Positions 35,321 through 45,123 of a stretch of 64,000 nt of DNA are shown here, piece after piece. Each line of letters starts with the position of its first letter. Position 1 is the first letter of the stretch. This stretch comes from Glebionis coronaria (taxonomy: Eukaryota; Streptophyta; Magnoliopsida; Asterales; Asteraceae), in NCBI GenBank assembly GCA_025667525.1, contig JANFOE010000053.1, positions 312,501 to 376,500 on the forward strand, read 5' to 3'. The notes under the pieces are model-generated. The model did not search any database and was not told where the DNA came from. It saw only the letters and a program-made list of their open reading frames with translations. Both the position numbers and the translations under genes were made by a program.

Positions 35321-35712
35321 AAAATTTTAAAAAAAAGTTCGCCGAAAGTATATAGAAATGCATATCTAAAGAAAGATAATTTAATTCCCGTCGTGACGGT
35401 ATAAATATTTTTCATAACGATTAACGGTTTGAGAGATATTTAATTTTTAAGAAATAGGATGAAAGTGTGTTTTTTAATTAAATTTAAAAAGATTAATATA
35501 TACTATTAGATGTGATTTATATGTATGGTGTAGATTGTTTTTTTTTATGCATGTGGAACTTTTATTTATCGTCCAACAGAAAGAAAATTCCAAAACCCAC
35601 TCTATATATACTACATGTATCATTACAACCCTAATAACAACACTCCCAAAAACCCTAGTAAAAGTAAAACAATAACGTCGCCGCCCCCCATATAACTTCT
35701 TTATCAGTCACC

Positions 35713-35976
35713 ATGATCCAAACTCATTATAAATTAACCCAGATCCATGGTGATGGTAGTGTTATGATGGTGGGTGTTGAGTTCAATAAGATTTGTAAAA
35801 AGGATGTCTACAACGACCATATTTGGAAGTTATTAAAGGTTCACCCTAGTCGTTTAAAACAGACTAAGCGATATCTCGTTGAAGGGTGGGAAAATGAATT
35901 TAGAAGGACGATGGGAAAGGGTTCTGAGAGCAGTTCGCTTCTTATTGTCCTTCTGAATTATTTTCCCACTCTTTAA
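35713..35976 (+). pseudogene. 87-codon ORF of unknown origin over hairpin 1, copy B
   Basis: A true ATG starts MIQTHYKLTQIHGDGSVMMVGVEFNKICKKDVYNDHIWKLL, then HPSRLKQTKRYLVEGWENEFRRTMGKGSES. I do not recognise the family. The latter half overlaps the hairpin at 35878-35977, whose right arm is the inverted copy of the WENEF-coding part. In copy A the same frame is broken by an altered stretch near 27690 and lacks KVHPSRLK. It may be a fragment of the gene that gave rise to the foldback. Confidence 0.35.
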
Positions 35977-35981
35977 CCAGT

Positions 35982-35986
35982 TATCT
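35982..35986. repeat. Target-site duplication of the TRIM element, left
   Basis: TATCT precedes the 5' LTR and is repeated at 37788-37792 after the 3' LTR. Confidence 0.85.
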
Positions 35987-37787
35987 TGTTGGATTTAATC
36001 GGTTAGGTTCACGTATATATGGCTTCAGTTACTTTGCATGAATATCTTGTGTTTGATACTTCACGTATGCATGCACTAAAGAAAGTCATTTGATCATTTG
36101 AATTAGTAGTAGTACTAATAGATAGTTTGAACTGGTAATGTGGTTGACCAAGTATTTTGGATAGTTGAGGAGTGGGTCACTGTTTGTACCTAGTCTTTAG
36201 GACTAAACCCACGTTTCTTTCTTTGTGAAGCCTATATATAGGCCTAATGTTATCTGTGTAAAGTTGTATCAGTTCTTCCATATTGAAATATACACATCAG
36301 TAACCAAAACAAGTATATCAATTCTCTTTGTTGTTTTGATTGGTGTTTCTGGGTGTTAGTTCGGGTTCGAGGGAGGGACTGATTCCAACATTTGGTATCA
36401 GAGCTAGTTCGATTAAAGGCGGGTTTGAGAGTCGGTTCCAAGGTAAGGCGTAGCCCTTCGGGGCGGACGCAGCAGGGAATCGATTTTGTCTTTAAAGGGC
36501 GGTGTGTTATACTACGATCATTTGTTCATGTTGAAGAGACTTATCGACGGGGGTGCGTGAAATGAACGGGAAAGATCCATCAAAGCAGGTGGCTTTGGAT
36601 TTAGTTCGTTCTGCAGGGTAAGAAGACAGAAAAGTGTGTAGCTTGTCTTCTTTGTCGGTGGACGGTCTCGTGGAACGGGTATGATCGGTAAAAGGGTTGT
36701 AGCTTCATGTTTGTTCGTTGTGAGAGGCTAACCGGGGTCGCGGGAAAAACGGACGGGAGGAGTCGGGAAAAGCGGGTAGCTTCGATTCGGTTCGTTTGGC
36801 GGATGAAAGAAAACGGTAGAAGCGGGCGGCTTTGTTTTCTTGATCGGTGGAAGAGTGCTCTCGGAACAAGCTTGAGTGAACATGTTTAGAGGTGTGATGT
36901 TATGATCACAGGTTAAAGGAAGGAGATACCATTCTTGGTCTGCTTTGTGTGATTAACCAAAGATGCCAAAAATACGAGTAGGAGGAAATCAAAGCGGGTG
37001 GCTTTGAGTCTGGCTCGTGTTGCGGATATTAGAAGACGGTAGAGGTGGTCACCTCGTTTTCTTCATTGGTGGAAGAATCGCACGAAATAGCATTAATCCG
37101 AAAAGGTATCGTTGTCAAGAACGGATAACCAACACGGTGTGACATTATGGCGTTGGAGTTCAAACCGAGATGACTATGGGCGTGGCCGGGGAGAGGCCGG
37201 GGATCCGAGAGAGTCGAGATGGTAGTGAACGTATCCAACGTGATGCCATGGTACATGTTACAAGTGTTGTGGATGGTTGAATTAGATAAGACTTTGGATG
37301 TGACCGAGTGAAGGTCAGGTGCTCCGGAATAGGTCTTTCTCGTTGACATGTATAAGTGGCGTGAATAACCGATTAAGGGGGTGATTGTTGGATTTAATCG
37401 GTTAGGTTCACGTATATATGGCTTCAGTTACGTTGCATGAATATCTTGTGGTTGATACTTCACGTATGCATGCACTAAAGAAAGTCATTTGATCATTTGA
37501 ATTAGTAGTACTAATAGATAGTTTGAACTGGTAATGTGGTTGACCAAGTATTTTGGATAGTTGAGGAGTGGGTCACTGTTTGTACCTAGTCTTTAGGAAT
37601 AGAACCCACGTTTCTTTCTTTGTGAAGCCTATATATAGGCCTAATGTTATCTGTGTAAAGTTGTATCAGTTCTTCCATATTGAAATATACACATCAGTAA
37701 CCAAAACTAGTATATCAATTCTCTTTGTTGTTTTGATTGGTGTTTCTGGGTGTTAGTTCGGGTTCGAGGGAGGGACTGATTCCAACA
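35987..37787 (+). mobile_element. TRIM-type LTR retrotransposon, 1.8 kb, complete
   Basis: The LTRs at 35987-36390 (404 bp) and 37386-37787 (402 bp) start TGTTGGATTT and end GATTCCAACA, and they differ only at a few positions. The primer-binding site TGGTATCAGAGC (complement of initiator tRNA-Met) is at 36393-36404. The purine tract AAGGGGGTGAT sits just before the 3' LTR, and the 5-bp duplication TATCT flanks the element. The 995-bp interior has no gag or pol. It holds several diverged repeats of an AAGCGGGTGGCTT-type phrase. The insertion sits inside hairpin-locus copy B, and copy A is the empty site. It needs proteins from another element to move. Confidence 0.95.
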
Positions 37788-37792
37788 TATCT

Positions 37793-38340
37793 CTTAGTTT
37801 GTACCATTTACTTTCTGTTGTAAACAAGTGGAGTTAACCCCTCAAACTGCCTTCCAGATATGGCGTCTGTGATTGCTTATGAAGGTTGATGTTTGAAAAG
37901 TTTTTTGTGGTGTCAGATTCCTGGTGGGTCTTAGTTCAGTAAGATTTATGTAAAAGGGGGTGTCTATAGCTTGTTCAAAGTGTGGAGAATGAATTTAGAA
38001 AGACTATCCGTAATAGGAGAAGGGTTCTGGAACAGTCCGGTCCAAGTTGTGTGTTATCGAAACCACTTCAGGTGTCACTTAGTCTGAACTATTTACTCTG
38101 TAAAAAACTTTAACTATGGTGTTAGTGATATGGAGTAGGGTTTGCTGATGAAGTTTTTTTGTATATTTGATTATGTGTGATGTGTTTATGTTTCTGTGTT
38201 TTATTTTCATGTGAACTACTGTGTTAGTGATGTTTCTGTTTTTGTTGGTTTAATAAAGTGTCAAAGTGATAACGATTCTCATGTGACTAGTGTGCTATAG
38301 GAAGTTAGGAACTGCTCGTATAGCAAATGCAACTCAATTC
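37793..38340 (+). ncRNA. Foldback locus copy B, hairpin 2 disabled
   Basis: This continues the locus after the TRIM element. The left arm of hairpin 2 is present (from about 37985), but the right arm is lost. Compared with copy A, about 71 bases are missing between two CACT words, so no long hairpin can form. Confidence 0.35.
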
Positions 38341-39054
38341 TTTATGCGCATTTTAGAAAAATGTGAGGCAGCGTACATAACTCGTCAAACACATGTGGTA
38401 CTCGCTAGTTGCTCGCCGAAACACTTCACCACACCATGGTGGCTCGCCAAAGGGTCACCTCGCTAGTTAGCTGGCAAAGTAAACGACAAAGAAATTCTCT
38501 AAAAAAGTGATATAGCTGCTGTCAAACATATTTTTATCTTCTTTTCTTTTTTTGAGTTGTTTTTTATCCTCTTTTCTTTTTTTGATTTGGTTTTTTTCTG
38601 CGTTTGTACATCTGTTGCAGGTGCTGTTGAAGAAGATGGGTGGGGAGGGAGAAGATATGCCTGTGCTATGTTTTTTTTTTGGTGTGGTGGGCTCAGGCCC
38701 ATTTTCGAATGTGTTTTTTTTTGCCGGAGGTTTTTTTAGTTTTATAAACTTTTTGGAAACTTTTTTTGTTTTTTTTTTTAAATATGGTATGTTGTTTTTT
38801 TAATTGAATAATGTATATTTTTTTAAATGAAATATATTTTGTTTATAAATAATTGAAAATGAATAAAATGGGTAGTGGTGGGGCTCAAATGAAGGGGTTT
38901 GGTTATGATAACGGAGGTTTTTTAGAAATAGGCGTGTTAAATGACGTGGCACCTCGTGGGGCTTAAATGAAAAGCGTTTTGCTTTTCACGGCACCTAATG
39001 CTCTAGTTCGTTAAAGTATGCTTAGTGGTAATTCATGACAATATATATAGTTTT

Positions 39055-40000
39055 TTTTAAGAGCAAAAATATAATTATGAAACCATATAGTTAGTTAGTG
39101 GTAATTTAAACGAGTCAGTTTTTGCTTCAACATTGTGTGTTATGAAATGACACTTTAAACGAGCAAAGATATTATGAACCCATCACGTTTTCTTTGTTCC
39201 AAAGGTGGTTGTAGATTGATTGGTAACTACGATGTATTTCTAATATACACAGTTCAAATCTTACCAATTCCATCACAGGTACCTTTTAGTACTAGCTTAA
39301 CAAATCATGTGTAGACATCAAGGACGCATAGCTTGACAAAATTGTGTAAGAATTGAAACTCTCTAATCCATACTAAAAACCAAAACCACATACAAAGTAC
39401 AATTAGGTTTGGGTCACCTTTCTAGTTTCTTATACCATTGGGGTAAATTTCAATAATGGGTTTAAGCCAAAAATGGCATTTTGCAGTGTTAGGGTGTGAG
39501 AACGGTCCAAATCAAAAACAAACGCATGGAAGAAGATCGTTTCGGAATGTGAAACTAAAACGAAGCTACGTACAAAACCAAAGAACCAACTCGAATATAA
39601 TTACCCGGCTGTCCTATTACCCTATTTATAGAATAATGTAATATTTTGTCCTAGTAAACAATTGAAGTAAAGGGATACATATTAATGTTTTGTAAGCTAA
39701 CTTAATCCGCATGCACAAAATGAAATAACAATCAATCACTTGGAACTGTTTAATTAACAAGCTAATTATTAATCAACCTTATAATTCTTTTAGAAAAATT
39801 AGTCAAACTTTGGGAGTTTTTCACAGGTTGCATGTATGACAGTGTTCAAGACTTTTAAATAGTTGGTTTTTATCTGTTAAAAAACTAAATAAAAGAAAAT
39901 TGTGCCAACAAACAAAACAGCATTCTCAAAACAAGTTTATTAAAGATCAACAACACCATAATGCAAACATTATTCTTGGCTTAACTCTCATACATAAATT
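39055..40000. other. Intergenic stretch left of the defensin-like gene
   Basis: No gene is recognised. A 61-codon ORF at 39456 has no known motif. Confidence 0.4.
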
Positions 40001-40017
40001 GATTAATTGAGTTATCA

Positions 40018-40366
40018 TCAACAATTGTAAACACAAGCACATTTATAAGGGCCCGAAGGAGGAGTAAAGAGGCACTGCCCATTGCCATTGTGTTTTTCAT
40101 AGCATTGTTTACCGCAATCTGGTAGGTTACAATCATTCGGGTTCAATATTTCTTGGCATCGATCGCCTTCAACAATTGAAACTCCAACTGCAAGAGAAAC
40201 AAGGAGCAAATAGACATTTACAAATAAGAATCTTAAATTAGTAAAAAACAACAACATTGTTAAATCTATAGAGTAGAATTTTATGACAAAAGAAGATTGA
40301 AAAATAAGTTGCCAAACCTATGATAACAATAAGAAGCAAGAAGTAAAAGTATGTAGACTTAGCCAT
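40018..40366 (-). CDS. Defensin-like (LCR type) secreted cysteine-rich peptide, two exons
   Basis: Exon 1 (40366-40318) starts MAKSTYFYFLLLIVII, a signal peptide. A 130-bp GT-AG intron with a phase-1 junction leads to exon 2 (40187-40018), ending TGA. The 72-residue product has eight Cys in its mature part, with CGKQC (CxxxC) and CAC (CxC), the pairing core of the cysteine-stabilised alpha-beta fold. An intron right after the signal peptide is the standard structure of plant defensin-like genes. A TATATAAA box lies at 40457-40464 on the minus strand. An alternative reading starting at an ATG at 40257 would use intron sequence as a false leader, and I prefer the spliced form. Such peptides act outside the cell in defence or in reproduction. 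The exact role and target cannot be inferred. No defects are seen. Confidence 0.85.
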
Positions 40367-40456
40367 AGTGTTTATATTGTTTTACGACTACAAAAGATCA
40401 CTATAAGATGGTAGTATGTTTGAAAATGTTTTGATTTAGTGAAAGGTTATTGTGAG

Positions 40457-40464
40457 TTTATATA
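40457..40464 (-). promoter_or_regulatory. TATA box of the defensin-like gene
   Basis: On the minus strand this reads TATATAAA, about 91 bases upstream of the start codon, an ordinary distance for a plant promoter with a short 5' UTR. Confidence 0.7.
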
Positions 40465-40902
40465 GGCCAAGTTCGTATCTTTTAATTTAATGTTTACAAA
40501 GATGATCAAAACCATTTAAAAGATATTGAATGCTAAAATAACTTCCAAATGTAAATAGGTTTCATAATTATAGTTCAATCAACTTCAAATTTCAAACTTA
40601 TTTGTTTACTTTAAGCTTACAAACTTTTAGGGAATGATATAATAATATTGAGATCAAATGTTGACTTAGATGATCGTATTATTTGAATTGAATGAATATT
40701 TTAATATTTGCATACTTTTTATGACCACGAAAGCAAATCGATTATGGGGTTTAATAAATAATTAGCCATTTTTAAGTGACTATAGATGTAAATGAGTTTA
40801 TGTATGTTTACAATAACATAAGCAAAGTGATTGATGTGGTTGGTGCAATAGAACACAACAGCCGATATTTACAATGGTGGTAACTGGTAATCAAATTTTC
40901 AG

Positions 40903-41120
40903 GTCATGCTTTATGTTGACATGCAAGTGAACGATGTCCCCATAAAGGTACTGATGAAATATGGTAGTGACATGTATACTTTTTAAATGATGTTCTTATA
41001 AGTTATTGAATGAGTACTTTGTCGTTCAAGGCCTTTGTCGATAATGATGCCTTTGCCTATATAAAAATGAATCAACTTTTTGGCATGAGCTTACCCAAAC
41101 ACCCAATGGCGGATCTTAGT
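40903..41120 (+). pseudogene. DDI1-like aspartic protease exon fragments (left copy)
   Basis: After a TTTTCAG acceptor, exon piece 1 (40903-40947) encodes VMLYVDMQVNDVPIK. A GT-AG intron of 83 bases (40948-41030) is followed by AFVDNDAFAYIKMNQLFGM. Joined in frame these resemble the retroviral-protease-like domain of DNA-damage-inducible protein 1, where plants have MLYVDMEVNGVPLKAFVDSGAQ. DDI1 is a ubiquitin-dependent shuttle and protease. The catalytic motif DSGA has become DNDA, and similarity fades soon after, so this is a dead fragment. Its retained splice sites point to duplication of genomic DNA and not to retrocopying. A second copy is at 63119-63320. Confidence 0.6.
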
Positions 41121-41547
41121 AGGGGCCAGCCACACCCTAAGGGATAAACTAATGTTGCGCTTTGGGTTATGAGTTGCAGCTCTACTCCATGCTGGGAACA
41201 CTAGACTGATTTCCTCTGTTGGCTTTCAAAATTTGTTTTATTTGTAATTCGTTTATATATATTCATCCTTCTTAACACTGGATGTTTCATATCTTACTAT
41301 GCATGTATGGTCACGTTATTAAGTTTAGAGTTTGTATAGTTATAAAGTTTGTTTTGTATGACCTAAAACGAACCTTCAGTTCTTTAAATTCTCGAAACTA
41401 TCTGAAAATAGTACTAATAATTAGCTACGGATTTTACCGTAAACAAAATACGGCCCATTATATATGTAGAACAAAATTAGCAGAGCCCATTATACCATCT
41501 TGTATTTAGTGTTTAAATAAAATAAAAGGTGAAAGATATTAACAAAA
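41121..41547. other. Non-coding unit DNA shared with 63335-63760
   Basis: No gene is seen. It includes a 75-codon ORF (41282-41509) conserved at 63496-63723 only because the whole block is a recent duplicate. The offset between the two copies is 22214. Confidence 0.55.
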
Positions 41548-41652
41548 TCCGCTGTAGCATATTGTCAAAAACATATCGCAATTAACAATATTGTTAAAGC
41601 TCTAGTTTCTCGGCTCCTCCTAGGGGTCCCAGGTTTGAGTCCTGGCAGTGGT
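41548..41652 (+). repeat. tRNA-Glu-like repeat (short-hairpin subtype)
   Basis: It begins TCCGCTGTAGC and ends with a T-arm, CCAGG-TTTGAGT-CCTGG, and acceptor CAGTGGT, followed by a T run. Confidence 0.65.
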
Positions 41653-43104
41653 AATATTTTTTTCAAACTTTTTAATATTCTCTTTTTTCTCTTAAATATT
41701 TTCTATAATACTATTTTTATATCTTAATAGAAAAGGTTTATTGTTTAACAACACGGTACATAACTTTGCCCTTATTTGTGTTCCCACAGGTAATTTTACT
41801 GCAACCTCAACAGAATATTGGTCATGGCACCTCAAAAGGACTCGTTTTCAATTGGCCACGGACTAGGCCCATAAGATCTCCTAGCCCAGCTTCGCCTAGC
41901 CCTTCTGCCCGATACTTGGGAATGTTTGGCAGATGACACAATGACTTTTTCAGTCAAAGAAATGAGAGCATGTTGATTGGCCTGGCAAAAGACCACAATA
42001 AACATTATACGACCAGTAAACCTGCAGACAACTTGAGGCAGTCTATGAAACATTTACCAGAATAAACATGTAATGGATTCCTCCAAAATTCATTATCTAG
42101 TCTTTACTAGCAGACGCGTTACCTATTATACTTCCATCATCATCACTTGAAGATGCCTATAGTCAATGCATCATGCAACCTCCTTGCATACCTTTAATGG
42201 TTTCGTTATCATCCTTCCAGAAATTGTTCAGATAATCAATAATAAATTGAAAGAATATAAATACACAGTCATGACCACAATAATGTACATTCTTCCTTTA
42301 TGAAGGTGATTGTTTGTAGTCGATTAATATGTAATGCTCTCAACAAATAATTCAAGTCACTGAAGTGATTTGTACCATACAAAGGGGAAGAGAGAACGAA
42401 CTTAATATTAGTTTGCTCTTGATCTTCTTGTTGAAGTAGCTTCGATCATATGTAAACTGAAAACAAATTTAATAGATACAATTGGTAACTTTACGCAACC
42501 ATGGAATTAAAAAAAGAAACTGAGCATTGTTGATTAAGCATCTTTCGAGAGTTCCGTTCTTCAAAATACATCAACAAGAGTGAATGTAACCCTTACGGTC
42601 TTACCATGCCAAAAAGGCTCCGTTCTTCAAAATCCAGGGAACAAAAGTCCGATGTTGAAGTTAAAGATCGAGTACGACAACACCACGACAGCGCTTCATT
42701 ACATCTACACAAACTGATAACTCTTTAATTGTCTCAGTTTGTAGCTCAACATGCTCAAGTTCATAAGGTCTCGACTGAATCAACTTTAGTTGCTCAACAT
42801 CTACGGAAGCCTTACAAGAAAATTGGTAAAATGAAACATAAAAATTGCTCGTATATAAATGAATTGGTTTAGCAACCTTACTAATATGCAACTTTAATAC
42901 TTTGAATCCATTATTCTTGTGGAAAAATTGCCTCCATTTGTGGAACCAAAGAGTGCCAACATTAACATTCCATAAGCGTTTTTGGCTCACTTATTTCCGA
43001 CCTGCACAAATCTGAAATATGGTCACTTTTTTTTCATGACCATTCTCTTCAACACCAACATCCTTATTTCCAAATAAAATAAAAGGTAAAAAATATCAAC
43101 AAAA
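41653..43104. other. Diverged repeat unit with PPR scrap and possible F-box fragment
   Basis: Related to 1300-2110 and 51540-52850. The possible F-box/LRR fragment is listed separately. Nothing else is coding. Confidence 0.45.
42661..42990 (-). pseudogene. Possible F-box/LRR (FBD-like) protein fragment
   Basis: A 109-codon frame reads LWFHKWRQFFHKNNGFKVLKLHIS, then QSRPYELEHVELQTETIKELSVCVDVMKRCR. The GFKVLKLHI and YELEHVEL patterns resemble the C-terminal part of plant F-box/LRR proteins. There is no F-box, no clear start and a stop soon after. Low confidence; a relation to F-box genes would need a database search. Confidence 0.3.
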
Positions 43105-43212
43105 TCCGCTGTAGCATGTTATATCAATCGATATTGTTAAATTCATGGAGTCTCGGTAGGAGTTTCGGCTCCTCTCTTCTAGAGGGGTCCTAGGTTCGAT
43201 TCTGACAGCGGA
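43105..43212 (+). repeat. tRNA-Glu-like repeat (long-hairpin subtype)
   Basis: Acceptor halves TCCGCTG and CAGCGGA are intact. The T-arm has two changes (CTAGG, TTCGATT, CTGAC). Confidence 0.65.
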
Positions 43213-45119
43213 TAATTCTTTTTAAATTGTCTACCTAACTTTAAACTTTCCTTAAGCTCATCCATCTTCAACCTTAAGTTCAAACCCTTATTTAGAGCAA
43301 ATGGATGGGAAGAATAAATTATGACAGGAAAAAGTGGGAGTCGAGGTTGACATGTAATGGAAGTGTTGGTACCAACCAAACAAGTAGGAATAATGACCTT
43401 AGCTGCTCTGGAAGTCAGCTAGTTCAGTATTGCGACGTGTTAATAGCTACCAAGAGCTGGAACTTGTCTACCAAACTGTCGAAGTGACTCGGCCTCCTTT
43501 TTTTGACTCGGCTAAGACCAACAACCTTTCATAGTGTTGACCCCTCCGAAACCCACTTTAATGCTCCCACTCGGGTCACAGACTTGCGTTACCAAAGTCC
43601 ATCTTGTTTGTAAGTTAACCTATGTTCATTAAATACATTAATAATCTCTTCACTCCACACGATGTGGGACAACCAAAAGACTACAAAAGTAGTAGTACTA
43701 ATGTCTTTATTTATCACTATATTCATTCACCAAAATTCAACTCTTAAGGATGTTTTCTTTTTTTGAAGTACACAAGGTTGGCTGCTAGCCGGCCTATATA
43801 GGCCGGACTGAGCTAGGGATCCTTTGGTGCTAGGGACGCATATGGATTTTTTTCATAGTGTTAACTTTTGATAAAAAAAATCATTGATGTTTTTGTCAGA
43901 TACATCTTAAATGCACCCGGTTCATTAAACAATCATTCCACGCCGGTGGGTGGGGGACGCCGTCTTCCACGCTGGTGAGGACGGTGTGGTCAAGCTGGTT
44001 CACGCCGGGCAAAAGTGAGCCACGTCCATGTGCTCTTATATTAAGTTTTTTAAAGGACGCTTTATATTCGGTCTTGGCTACGTCCATGTGTATAGGTGCC
44101 GCCGTACACGGAAGAAAACGATAATTCTACCATTGAAACTGGAAAAAAAAACATTTTTAGCATAACTTCAAGAAAAAAATAACGCAAATGCTATGGAAAC
44201 CGAGCCCCAACTCTCCGAAAAAACTCTGAAAATACATTTTAACCAAGGCAGCACCTTGCAAACCTAAAGGTATCTCTTAATGTTCTGGGTGTTAAATAAG
44301 AAGCTATTGTCTTTAATTAATATATGGGAATAGGTCTAGTGGTTATGTCTTAATAATTTACACTGTAGGTTCCCTGCAGGGGAATAAACTGTTCTCTTTT
44401 TTATTTTTTTTATAGTTCTTGACTACATATTTAAGTCATAATAGTTCTACATATTTAAGCAGTATTCTGTGATTCGTTTGTGACTCACGAGTTGCAACGG
44501 AAAGTCAACTCATTGTCTTCATCGAGTTTGGATGGTATAAACGTGTTGCAATTGGAGATAAGGAGGGTCGGGTTAAGTCCGAATGTGTTAACTTTTAGTA
44601 CATTGTTTAGGATGTGCAATTAGTGTTTTGGAGTTGATGTCGAGGTTTAGTTATGTTGCAACCAAGCCGAAAGAGCTTTTGTTGATTAGTAGTTTATGTA
44701 GCCGCGGGATGATATAGGATGCTTGTTTCCATGATCATTATATATAGTTGCGACGTAAGCTTAAATTTCCATGTTCGTTTTGTTGATAAATGTTTTTCTG
44801 GACTTGATATATGGAACTCGACTTACGACATGCTGCGTACTTTTGGGGTAATGAAAATATTTTTTTTGGATAGCAAACCTGGTCTAAACGACACAAGTGC
44901 GCTTAATGGTCGAGGTCAGGATGCCTAGGCATACAAGTCGTGAATTCAAATCACCTTCGCACGTTGTTGTTTCAACTATAGTATTACGTACGGCACAACC
45001 CATAATAAAAAACAAAAAGCAGAATCCCATTAAATTAGATCATCTATTTAGATGTAATAATCAGTTCACAACCCATAATACAAAAAACAAAGCAGAAGCC
45101 CATTAGTAATATTAAGTGG
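43213..45119. other. Diverged repeat unit, no intact gene
   Basis: Resembles the 2450-5100 type unit, including the GACCCCTCCGAA boundary near 43540, with a GC-richer insertion of unknown nature at about 43915-44030. Confidence 0.5.
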
Positions 45120-45123
45120 TTAA

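Larger units (their letters stand above)
34430..39051. repeat. Duplicated block B (pairs with 26333-29903)
   Basis: This is the same order of parts as block A. It is interrupted by the TRIM element at 35987-37787 and lacks the right arm of hairpin 2 and most of the segment equivalent to 28540-29200. Confidence 0.85.

Noticed and set aside
41282..41509. 75-codon ORF conserved at 63496-63723
   Set aside because: The whole surrounding block is a recent duplicate, and the ORF has no motif or codon signal.
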